The notes under the pieces: model-generated | Told to the model about the DNA's origin: nothing | Seen by the model: the letters and a program-made list of their open reading frames with translations, nothing else | The model's database searches: none | Shown here: positions 1 to 5,086 of the stretch, piece after piece | Layout: each line of letters begins with the position of its first letter | Position numbering within the stretch: position 1 is the stretch's first letter | Assembly: GCA_019237515.1 (NCBI GenBank) | Contig: JAFAGX010000677.1 | Coordinates: 1 to 5,213, forward strand | DNA: 5,213 nt | Origin: Acidobacteriaceae bacterium | Lineage (GTDB): Bacteria; Acidobacteriota; Terriglobia; Terriglobales; SbA1 | Direction of reading: 5' to 3' | Made by a program: the position numbers and the translations under genes

Positions 1-1
1 C

Positions 2-904
2 ATCGGCGACGATTGCGCAATCCTGCGCATTCCCGCGGGTCATGAAATGCTGGTCACGACCGACTTCAGCCTGGAAGGCATTCACTTTCGCAGAAAATGG
101 CATCCGCCCGAAGTGGTGGGCCATCGTTGCCTCACTCGCGGGCTCAGCGACATCGCGGCTATGGGTGGTGAACTCGTTGCTGCGTTTCTCTCACTAGCGC
201 TACCGGCACACTTACCTCAAAGCTGGGTCGATCGCTTCCTGCAAGGCTTCCTGCAGTTGGCGAACGCATGCAACGTAACCCTTGCGGGCGGTGACACGGC
301 CGAATCGCCAGATGGCGTTCTCGCCGATATCATCGTGGTTGGCTCCGCTCCGAGTGGAACCGCAATTCTTCGCAGTGGCGCCCGTCCCGGAGATCGTATC
401 TACGTTACTGGCGATCTAGGCGCAGCTGCGGCCGCGTTGCAAATGCTTTTCTCTGGCCGGAAGCTCCGCGCGCGCGATTTCCCCAAACATTTCCATCCCA
501 CACCTCGCATTCAAGTCGGCCGATTTCTTCGCGAGAAAAAATTAGCTTCAGCGATGATCGATATCAGCGATGGCTTATCGACCGACCTTTCCCATATCTG
601 CGAGGAGAGCGGCGTCGGGGCTGAAGTTCTGGCCAATGCGATTCCGCGAGCCATTACCGGAAAGCCCGCTCACGAGGTTGACTTGACCTTCGCCCTTCAC
701 GGCGGAGACGAATACGAACTACTATTCACTTGTCCTCGAGACAGACGCGTTCCCGCACGCATCGGCGGTATCCCGATCACCCAAATCGGCCACATCACGC
801 GGCAAAAGCATGTGCTGATCGTGAATGAAAAGGGCATGCGGTCCAAGCTTCGAGCACAGGGCTGGCAGCACTTTCAGAGTGCACGCCGCTCAAACTGGAT
901 TTGA
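2..904 (+). CDS. thiL: Thiamine-monophosphate kinase, 5'-truncated by window edge
   Basis: ThiL phosphorylates thiamine monophosphate with ATP to thiamine pyrophosphate, the last step of thiamine cofactor synthesis, in the cytoplasm. The reading frame is open to the left edge, and 300 codons are visible. The first residues, IGDDCAIL, are the family's N-terminal GDD motif (Mg/ATP binding), so only about 15-30 residues are missing compared with the roughly 325-residue E. coli enzyme. The ATG at 47 is internal. Counting from the first visible residue, family motifs appear in order: TTDFSLEGIHF (19-29), LSDIAAMGG (48-56), AGGDT (95-99), VTGDLGAA (135-142), MIDISDGLSTDL (185-196) and HGGDEYELLFT (233-243). 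The last is the usual GG-(E/D)-(D/E)-YELLFT signature with the acidic pair swapped. The C-terminus is complete. Its TGA stop lies inside a TTGACA box that may drive the next gene. The family call is secure; the real start is not visible. Confidence 0.96.
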   Translation: MGDDCAILRIPAGHEMLVTTDFSLEGIHFRRKWHPPEVVGHRCLTRGLSDIAAMGGELVAAFLSLALPAHLPQSWVDRFLQGFLQLANACNVTLAGGDTAESPDGVLADIIVVGSAPSGTAILRSGARPGDRIYVTGDLGAAAAALQMLFSGRKLRARDFPKHFHPTPRIQVGRFLREKKLASAMIDISDGLSTDLSHICEESGVGAEVLANAIPRAITGKPAHEVDLTFALHGGDEYELLFTCPRDRRVPARIGGIPITQIGHITRQKHVLIVNEKGMRSKLRAQGWQHFQSARRSNWI

Positions 905-929
905 CAGCCGTTGTGAACGCCCGTGCTAA
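901..929 (+). promoter_or_regulatory. Candidate sigma-70-type promoter for the membrane-protein gene
   Basis: A perfect -35 hexamer TTGACA (901-906) is followed, after 17 bases, by TGCTAA (924-929), a weak -10. An 18-base spacer would give GCTAAG, matching the central TAA. Transcription would begin near 936, leaving a leader of about 20 bases that just includes the GAGG ribosome-binding site at 941-944. This arrangement argues that the TTG at 901 is part of a promoter and not the start of the next gene. The -35 box overlaps the thiL stop codon. The weak -10 keeps confidence moderate. Confidence 0.4.
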
Positions 930-954
930 GCTGGATGAACGAGGCGCTGGCGTG

Positions 955-1347
955 ATGACTTGGAACAGCACTCAAACCTATCTTCGAGATGCGATCAAAT
1001 TCTGGGAGCCACGCCGGGTCGGCTACAATCTGGTTCTGATTGCTGTAGCTGTGTTCTGGTTTGCCTTCGACTGGCATCATTTCCGCCGTGGGCTGCACCC
1101 GCAATTGATTCTCGCCTTGATCGTGCTCGCAACTTTAGCGAACCTCTGTTATTGCGCCGCGTACCTCGTTGACATTCCCCTACAATGTTCCCGCTTTCGA
1201 AATCGCTGGATCCACCGACGCACATGGCTGTGGATTGCTGGTGTTCTGTTTGCGACTTTGCTTGCGTCCTACTGGATCAACGACGAAATTTACCCCGGCA
1301 TCGGAAGCGCAGCACCAAATAGCTCTGTTCTGATTCGAACCTCCTGA
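955..1347 (+). CDS. Small three-helix inner-membrane protein, function unknown
   Basis: This is a 130-residue protein with an N-terminal polar stretch carrying FWEPRRVGYN (16-25) and three hydrophobic segments at about 22-39, 50-72 and 91-108, which fits an integral cytoplasmic-membrane protein. Positive residues lie before helix 1 and around 80-89, between helices 2 and 3. I recall the 'FWEPRR..YN' opening from uncharacterised short membrane proteins of Acidobacteriota and some Bacteroidota, but no function is known to me and there is no catalytic motif. The frame stays open upstream to a TTG at 901, but that codon overlaps thiL and a TTGACA box. ATG 955 has GAGG at 941-944, 10 bases away. 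GTG 952, with 7-base spacing, is an equally possible start that adds one residue. The gene follows thiL by 50 bases on the same strand and may be partly co-transcribed with it. The coding call is good; the role is unassigned. Confidence 0.78.
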   Translation: MTWNSTQTYLRDAIKFWEPRRVGYNLVLIAVAVFWFAFDWHHFRRGLHPQLILALIVLATLANLCYCAAYLVDIPLQCSRFRNRWIHRRTWLWIAGVLFATLLASYWINDEIYPGIGSAAPNSSVLIRTS

Positions 1348-1400
1348 TGCTCACAGCGGTGACTTTCGTGCTACGCGGCCCTCTGCTTTCTCTAGGAAAC

Positions 1401-1413
1401 CGGACGCCGTCCG
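1401..1413. promoter_or_regulatory. 13-bp palindrome next to -10, possible operator
   Basis: CGGACG-C-CGTCCG is a perfect dyad centred on 1407. It ends exactly where the putative -10 of the downstream secreted-protein gene begins, a place where a bound repressor would block RNA polymerase. With a one-base centre it is too tight for a full RNA hairpin, so a DNA-binding site is more natural than a terminator. The CGGACG/CGTCCG arms recur in the larger hairpin beyond the gene's other end (2096-2119). A short GC-rich palindrome could arise by chance. Confidence 0.3.
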
Positions 1414-1420
1414 TCTAAAT
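1414..1420 (+). promoter_or_regulatory. Candidate -10 for a leaderless or very short-leader transcript
   Basis: TCTAAA at 1414-1419 matches the TATAAT consensus at four of six positions and ends 8 bases before the A of the ATG at 1428. Initiation 7-9 bases downstream would fall at or next to that ATG, giving a leaderless mRNA. No purine-rich Shine-Dalgarno sequence precedes the ATG (1416-1427 reads TAAATTGACCCT), which supports this. No convincing -35 is seen 16-18 bases upstream. Confidence 0.33.
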
Positions 1421-1427
1421 TGACCCT

Positions 1428-2000
1428 ATGGCATTCTGTCGCTTTACATTGCTCATGCTTGCGACCGCTTCTTTGTCGTTCAGCGCATTCGGCCAGCAAG
1501 CCAGCGAGCCCTTAGTCACTAATGAATTCGTCCAGAAACAGTTCGGATCGAACTGCACTCTTATCGGCCTACCTTCACTCCAGGCGGACCTCAATGGCGA
1601 CGGCATCGACGATGTCGTCATTCCGGCCCGCTGCACCAGCCCTATGATGGATGAAGCCGAGCAAAACTACATGGTTCTCGATCCTTACAATGCGTTTTTC
1701 GGTTACGGCAACCCGAAAATCACCACTCAATTCTCCACCGAGGACCCCGAGCGCCGCGGCTTTTCGCTTCTGATCATTCACGGTGTCGGCAGTGACGCAT
1801 GGCATTCGTCTTCGCCCAAAGCAAAATTCATGATCGTGAATCTTCCGTATAAAAGTGTTTACATAAAGCGGCTGGGAGTGAAAAAGAAATCACGTTTAGC
1901 TATTTACGTGGACGAAACCGGCGGCGATGGGATGACCTCGACCCTCTTTTGGGATGGCAAAAAATATCGCTACCAGCCCATGGGCTCCAATCTGGAGTAA
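1428..2000 (+). CDS. Secreted protein with one FG-GAP-like calcium-binding loop, function unknown
   Basis: The protein has 190 residues. An N-terminal signal peptide (hydrophobic 5-21) has a likely signal peptidase I site after A20-F21-G22, leaving a mature protein of about 168 residues in the periplasm or outside. The clearest motif is DLNGDGIDDVV (54-64). Acidic or amide residues at D54, N56, D58 and D61/D62 match the metal-binding loop of FG-GAP/VCBS repeats better than a canonical EF-hand, whose hydrophobic residue sits one place later. Only one copy is present, so this is not a complete beta-propeller. C43 and C69 flank the loop and could form a disulfide. The C-terminal FWDGKKYRYQP (174-184) resembles an edge strand. 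ATG 1428 is chosen because the next in-frame Met (residue 10) would break the signal peptide. There is no ribosome-binding site and the start may be leaderless. I do not recognise a named family; enzymatic activity is not suggested. Confidence 0.82.
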   Translation: MAFCRFTLLMLATASLSFSAFGQQASEPLVTNEFVQKQFGSNCTLIGLPSLQADLNGDGIDDVVIPARCTSPMMDEAEQNYMVLDPYNAFFGYGNPKITTQFSTEDPERRGFSLLIIHGVGSDAWHSSSPKAKFMIVNLPYKSVYIKRLGVKKKSRLAIYVDETGGDGMTSTLFWDGKKYRYQPMGSNLE

Positions 2001-2013
2001 GAAGCCTGCGTAG

Positions 2014-2034
2014 GGACAGCCGCCTCGGCTGTCC
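2014..2034. repeat. Perfect 9-bp hairpin, GGACAGCCG/CGGCTGTCC
   Basis: Arms 2014-2022 and 2026-2034 are exact reverse complements around the loop CCT. It lies 13 bases after the stop of the upstream secreted-protein gene. No T-run follows on either strand, so it is not a classic intrinsic terminator, although it could slow polymerase between convergent genes. It sits one base from a second hairpin, an arrangement like REP-type palindromic units. From memory, very similar 'GGGACAGCCG...CGGCTGTCC' units occur repeatedly in Acidobacteriota intergenic DNA; this is unverified. Confidence 0.7.
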
Positions 2035-2035
2035 G

Positions 2036-2052
2036 GCTGAGCAAAGCTCAGC
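2036..2052. repeat. Perfect 7-bp hairpin, GCTGAGC/GCTCAGC
   Basis: Arms 2036-2042 and 2046-2052 are exact reverse complements around an AAA loop. The hairpin begins two bases after the preceding 9-bp hairpin, so both probably form one composite repeat unit (2011-2053). There is no downstream T-tract on the plus strand. Confidence 0.65.
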
Positions 2053-2095
2053 AGAACTTCAGGCACATCTCAGTATTGTTATTTCCAGCGCAGCA

Positions 2096-2119
2096 AGGCC
2101 GTCCGTTGCCGGACGGCCT
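2096..2119 (-). repeat. Perfect 10-bp hairpin with GCAA tetraloop on the minus strand
   Basis: Arms 2096-2105 (AGGCCGTCCG) and 2110-2119 (CGGACGGCCT) are perfectly complementary. Read as minus-strand RNA the loop is GCAA, a stable GNRA tetraloop; on the plus strand it is UUGC. It begins 35 bases past the minus-strand gene ending at 2155, so it may end or protect that transcript's 3' end. The next minus-strand bases (TGCTGCGC) are not T-rich, so this is not a canonical Rho-independent terminator. It may also be a dispersed palindromic repeat with its two neighbours at 2014-2052. Confidence 0.65.
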
Positions 2120-2154
2120 CAATCGAGAAACCTGCTCGTTCCATCTGCGACTTC

Positions 2155-2595
2155 CTACAGCTCGAAGTGAAATACATCCATGATTTCAAAATTGGCGCGG
2201 TTCAGCAGGACGATATGTCCGCCCACGACCACATGCGCACAATCCGGCGGCGGAGGAGGCAAACGACGCTCCAATTCTTCTGGGCAAGGATACATTTTTG
2301 CGCGTAATCCCGGCGGAAGCGTCCCGCGCACCACAAGCTGTCTTTCTAGTCCCGGTGGCAGCCGGTCCCGATCTCTCAATCCGGCCGGCAGATGATCGTG
2401 ATGTTCGTCGTACCAGCCGCGCATCGCCTCGCGGTCATGGTCTTCGTAAAAATGATCTCGATCATGATCTTCTCGGAACTCGTCTCGGTCGTGGCCGCGT
2501 CCGTGACCATGTCCTTCATCCTGCGCCAAGGCTTGGCTACAGCCCAACGCTAAGATCGCCGCGATAAACAGATGTAAGCACCTTTTTGCTCGCAT
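2155..2595 (-). CDS. Secreted His/Asp-rich protein with LPPGL repeats (RcnB-like C-terminal region)
   Basis: The protein has 146 residues. Its signal peptide (hydrophobic core 9-18) has a likely cleavage site after A22-L23-A24. C19 could be read as a weak lipobox (LALGC), but the signal peptidase I site is the better fit. Residues 26-68 are dominated by His, Asp, Glu and Arg, with nine histidines, consistent with metal-ion binding. Three LP(P/A)GL motifs follow at 69-73, 79-83 and 93-97, then a proline run (113-117), C104 and C119 as a possible disulfide pair, and a hydrophobic ending with VVVGGHIVLLNRANFEIMDVF. The 'LPPGL...LPP...VVVG..VvLid..t..I.DV' pattern resembles RcnB/DUF1236-type periplasmic proteins; RcnB modulates nickel/cobalt homeostasis in E. 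coli, but that role cannot be carried over here. The start is firm: GGAGGG (2599-2604) lies three bases from the ATG. The gene follows bamD after 171 bases on the same strand and converges on the plus-strand secreted-protein gene. Confidence 0.82.
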   Translation of the reverse strand: MRAKRCLHLFIAAILALGCSQALAQDEGHGHGRGHDRDEFREDHDRDHFYEDHDREAMRGWYDEHHDHLPAGLRDRDRLPPGLERQLVVRGTLPPGLRAKMYPCPEELERRLPPPPPDCAHVVVGGHIVLLNRANFEIMDVFHFEL

Positions 2596-2659
2596 GAACC
2601 CTCCAGGGCATGTGGAAGTGGCTCACATCAGAGTAGCGGGAGGATTGGAAGCCGACCAA

Positions 2660-2679
2660 GGTACAAGAGTACGTGTACC
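2660..2679. promoter_or_regulatory. GGTACA-N8-TGTACC dyad, candidate operator
   Basis: Exact 6-bp arms (2660-2665 and 2674-2679) surround 8 bases (AGAGTACG) that contain a further GTAC. It lies 65-84 bases upstream of the His/Asp-rich protein start, a usual position for a transcription-factor site. The 14-base centre-to-centre spacing of the arms is longer than one helical turn. No matching promoter hexamers are clear nearby, so regulation of the downstream gene is an inference. Confidence 0.33.
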
Positions 2680-2723
2680 GCGACCCGCTCAGGGTGAGTC
2701 GTGTTTGCGAATAGAGATATGTC

Positions 2724-2743
2724 GTCCGACCTTACGGTCAGAC
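2724..2743 (-). terminator. GUAA-capped 8-bp hairpin after bamD, possible 3'-end or attenuator structure
   Basis: On the minus strand GTCTGACC-GTAA-GGTCGGAC forms an 8-bp stem with a single U-G wobble and a GNRA (GUAA) tetraloop. On the plus strand that wobble becomes a C-A mismatch, so the structure favours the RNA made from bamD. It begins 23 bases past the bamD stop codon. The following bases (GACATATCTCTATT) are only mildly T-rich, so it is at best a weak intrinsic terminator; transcript stabilisation or partial read-through to the next gene are alternatives. Confidence 0.4.
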
Positions 2744-2766
2744 TGGTGCTCTTATAGATGCGACGG

Positions 2767-4296
2767 TCAGAACGGAACGACTTTATGGATGCCTTTCTTT
2801 TTCTTCTTCTTGCTCGAGGCCGTGTCGGAATCATCCGAGCTTTGCTGACCGCTCGATGACGACGCAGAGTCCGTTTGACTACTGGCCGCGTTTTGATTGG
2901 CGCTGCCATTCTGCTGGTTCGCCGTATCCAGTTCGTTTACTTGCTGCGGCGGCGGAAGCGCGGGCGTGCCTGAGTCGGAAACGTTCGGCTTCAACTCGTT
3001 GGAATCGTTTGCCGGCACATTCGGCTTCAATTCAGTCGTGTCCCCGGCAGCCGCATTACCTGTAGTGCCGCTTGCACCCGCAGTATTGGCTGAGCCGTCA
3101 GTAGGAGCAGTGGCGGGCGAAGGCTCATCTGATCGCGGCACCGGCTGATTCGGCGGTGGCGTTCCCTTCCCAATTTCGATTGAAACCGCGTTGTTGTCGC
3201 CAGCACCCTTTGGGGTTAGCGAATCCTTCGTCGCGTCTCTCACCACGTCACTAGCGCTCACCGGAGTGGGATCGACCAGCGTCGGCTCGCCCACGTGCGC
3301 CGCATCAGCCACGCTGGGATGCTTTTCAAAGTTCTTCATGAGCTTCGAAAGCATGCTGGGCGCTTTGCGGCTGTCTTCTTCCGCTTTGTTCTGCGCAATG
3401 GCGTCTTTAGTCGCTTTGGGGACCGGTTGGTGAAGCGCGATCAGCCGGGCCCTGGCATCATCGGCACGGTCCATTACAGGGTACCGGGTGAGAATACGGG
3501 AATAGGCTTCCGACGCGCCTTTGGTAAACGGCTCGATCATGCGCGCCTTAAACGGTTCATATATGCAATTCGCTGGCTTGTTGATGGCCACGCAATTTGG
3601 GCGCGAACGAATCATATTAACTTCGCCCTCATACGCCTGACCCAGCAGATACAGCGCCTCGTCGGCTTTGCTATAGAGCGGGTACTTCTCCACCAGTGAG
3701 CGCAAGCGCGCGATCGCCGCCGGATACGACTGACGCAAGTAATAAAATCGCCCGACACCAAACTCTCGATCCGCAATGACCTCCTGCACTTCTCGCAATC
3801 GTTGTTTGGCCTCCGGGACAAGCTTGCTGTCCGGAAACTGCATGATGAGCTGGCGATATTCCTCTTCCGCGCGCACGGCATGCGTGTAGTCGCGGTCGGG
3901 TTTTTCCATTTCCTGATAATGGATGTTGGCGATCTTCAACTGCGCCTCGGCCGCTTCCGGCATATTGGGGAAGAATGTGATGAAGTCTTTGTATTCAATT
4001 TCGGCCTGCGCCTGCGACGCCGAGCCGCCTTCCGCATACCAGGAGTCCGCAATCGCCAACTTGGCCCGAGCGATGAACTCAGAATCGGGGTACGTGTTAA
4101 TCAACGTTTGCAGCGTCAGCCGGGCCACATCGAAGCGGTTGTGCTTCATTGCGTCCATTGCGCGGTCAAACAGCACCTTGTCAGGCTGCTTGGAATCCAC
4201 ATTGGCGATCGGATTATTAACTTTCTTGTTTGTGCAGGCTGTCGCCAGCAGCAAAACCGCCAACGCCATTACGATTGTCGATATACGACGAGACAT
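2767..4296 (-). CDS. bamD: Outer-membrane assembly TPR lipoprotein BamD with long low-complexity C-terminal extension
   Basis: BamD is the essential lipoprotein partner of BamA that helps fold beta-barrel proteins into the outer membrane from the periplasmic side. The protein has 509 residues. A lipoprotein signal (8-20) ends in ATAC, so C21 is the likely lipidated residue. Residues 38-290 are BamD/YfiO TPR helices: the first repeat is about 39-72 (ending in INTYPDS), and GRFYYLRQSYPAAIARLRSLVEKYP-type residues at 182-206 match the family hallmark. An insertion at about 226-258 carries C235 and C244, a possible disulfide. E. coli BamD is about 245 residues; here some 210 more follow (300-509), rich in Ser, Asn, Pro, Gly, Thr and Ala, with a duplicated ELKPNV unit, a six-lysine run (496-501) and a final IHKVVPF. 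The start follows GAGG (4301-4304) by four bases. It lies 82 bases after rpe on the same strand. BamD assignment is strong; the tail's role is unknown. Confidence 0.93.
   Translation of the reverse strand: MSRRISTIVMALAVLLLATACTNKKVNNPIANVDSKQPDKVLFDRAMDAMKHNRFDVARLTLQTLINTYPDSEFIARAKLAIADSWYAEGGSASQAQAEIEYKDFITFFPNMPEAAEAQLKIANIHYQEMEKPDRDYTHAVRAEEEYRQLIMQFPDSKLVPEAKQRLREVQEVIADREFGVGRFYYLRQSYPAAIARLRSLVEKYPLYSKADEALYLLGQAYEGEVNMIRSRPNCVAINKPANCIYEPFKARMIEPFTKGASEAYSRILTRYPVMDRADDARARLIALHQPVPKATKDAIAQNKAEEDSRKAPSMLSKLMKNFEKHPSVADAAHVGEPTLVDPTPVSASDVVRDATKDSLTPKGAGDNNAVSIEIGKGTPPPNQPVPRSDEPSPATAPTDGSANTAGASGTTGNAAAGDTTELKPNVPANDSNELKPNVSDSGTPALPPPQQVNELDTANQQNGSANQNAASSQTDSASSSSGQQSSDDSDTASSKKKKKKGIHKVVPF
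2980..3033 (-). repeat. Duplicated ELKPNV coding repeat in the BamD tail
   Basis: Residues 422-427 and 434-439 of BamD are both ELKPNV, set 12 residues (36 bases) apart. The DNA copies share an exact 11-base core, TTCGGCTTCAA on the plus strand, at 2984-2994 and 3020-3030. This looks like a small in-frame tandem duplication within a disordered tail and keeps the frame open. Confidence 0.75.
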
Positions 4297-4307
4297 AACA
4301 CCTCAGG

Positions 4308-4335
4308 AGTTTTCAGTTCGGAGTTTCAAGTTTCG
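4308..4335. repeat. Four tandem degenerate heptamers (AGTTNNN) abutting the bamD ribosome-binding site
   Basis: On the plus strand AGTT recurs at exact 7-base steps: 4308, 4315, 4322 and 4329 (AGTTTTC, AGTTCGG, AGTTTCA, AGTTTCG). Read as bamD mRNA this is a run of (Y)GAAACT-like units ending three bases before the GAGG ribosome-binding site. Part of the array also pairs with an inverted copy near the rpe stop. It is short and degenerate, but the exact period over four units is unlikely to be accidental. Confidence 0.5.
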
Positions 4336-4377
4336 GGTCGCAAACATCGCACAGGTTTATCAGACCAAAACTCGAAA
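4324..4377 (-). other. 13-bp RNA stem in the rpe-bamD spacer, strand-polarised
   Basis: On the minus strand TTTCGAGTTTTGG (4377-4365) can pair with CCGAAACTTGAAA (4336-4324) over 13 consecutive positions, two of them G-U wobbles, around a 28-base loop. On the plus strand the two wobbles become A-C mismatches, so the fold suits the rpe-bamD transcript. It begins one base after the rpe stop codon and ends 19 bases before the bamD ribosome-binding site. It has no trailing T-tract. It may be an mRNA processing, attenuation or stability element, or simply two opposed copies of a repeat. Confidence 0.45.
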
Positions 4378-4378
4378 T

Positions 4379-5053
4379 CTATACTTTGAGCAACGTTGCC
4401 TCGGTCGCCGCTTTTAGCAGCTTACGTGCATTAATAGTTGGATCGCCTTCTCCAAACACCGCGTTGCCTGCTACCAGGATTTCGGCTCCCGCGCGGACGA
4501 CATCGCCCACGGTTTCGACATCAATTCCGCCGTCAACTTCTATCCGATATGCAAGCCGCCGCTGAGCGCGTAATTCCGCCAATCTGCGAATCTTGTGCAC
4601 GGCGCCGGGGATGAACTTCTGCCCGCCAAAGCCGGGATTGACCGACATTACCAGAATGTAATCAACGATATCCAGCACCTCGGTCAAAGTCTCAACCGGA
4701 GTCGCGGGATTAATCACCACACCTACGCGTGGCCCATGGCTGCGGATTAAGTGCAGAGTGCGATTGAGATGCCGCGTGGCCTCCTGATGCACCGAAATCC
4801 AGTCCGCGCCGGCGTCGGCGAAATCGGGTATGTACTGGTCAGGATTTTCGATCATGAGGTGGCAATCGAGCGGCAGATCGGTTGCTTTTCTTAGAGAGCG
4901 GACCACGGGAGGCCCGATCGTGATGTTGGGCACGAAATGTCCGTCCATGATATCGACATGAACGACCGTGCCACCGCCCTCAGCGGCTGCTTTCACCTGC
5001 TCCGATAAACGGCTGAAATCTGCCGACAAGATGGAAGGCGCTAGTTCGACCAA
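4379..5053 (-). CDS. rpe: Ribulose-phosphate 3-epimerase
   Basis: Rpe interconverts D-ribulose 5-phosphate and D-xylulose 5-phosphate in the pentose phosphate pathway (and the Calvin cycle where present), in the cytoplasm, through a metal-bound enediolate in a TIM barrel. The 224-residue length is normal for the family. The metal ligands and catalytic acids are all present: H32 and D34 in [14 protein letters not shown]65 in CHLM and D174 in IEVDGGI, with D34 and D174 as the acid/base pair. The methionines next to the active site (M36, M67, M136) and the [14 protein letters not shown] loop (135-148) are also intact. The start is a TTG at 5051-5053: no in-frame ATG or GTG exists before an upstream stop, and GGAG (5060-5063) lies six bases away. 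An extended -10 promoter lies just upstream. It is probably co-transcribed with bamD, 82 bases downstream; the two have no direct functional link. Confidence 0.96.
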   Translation of the reverse strand: MVELAPSILSADFSRLSEQVKAAAEGGGTVVHVDIMDGHFVPNITIGPPVVRSLRKATDLPLDCHLMIENPDQYIPDFADAGADWISVHQEATRHLNRTLHLIRSHGPRVGVVINPATPVETLTEVLDIVDYILVMSVNPGFGGQKFIPGAVHKIRRLAELRAQRRLAYRIEVDGGIDVETVGDVVRAGAEILVAGNAVFGEGDPTINARKLLKAATEATLLKV

Positions 5054-5086
5054 CCCAGGCTCCAGGAATGCAGAATCACTGCGGAA

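Noticed and set aside
901..954. N-terminal extension of the membrane protein from TTG 901
   Set aside because: The TTG overlaps the end of thiL and a TTGACA box, has no ribosome-binding site, and the added residues are not hydrophobic or family-like; ATG 955 or GTG 952 fits better.
2298..2567. Plus-strand open frame opposite the His/Asp-rich gene
   Set aside because: Antisense to a gene with a clear signal peptide and strong ribosome-binding site; it reads as arginine-rich low-complexity sequence.
2790..2812. Programmed frameshift at the A-rich lysine run of bamD
   Set aside because: The run on the minus strand includes GAAAAAG, not the A-AAA-AAG slippery heptamer, and the zero frame continues to a normal stop shortly after.
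3295..3699. Plus-strand open frames opposite bamD, including 3295-3699 and 3802-4389
   Set aside because: They lie antisense to a well-supported BamD, show no recognisable domain, and have the composition expected of a mirror frame of biased codons.
4337..4364. Riboswitch in the loop of the rpe-bamD spacer
   Set aside because: Twenty-eight bases with only a four-bp internal helix; too small for any riboswitch class I know.
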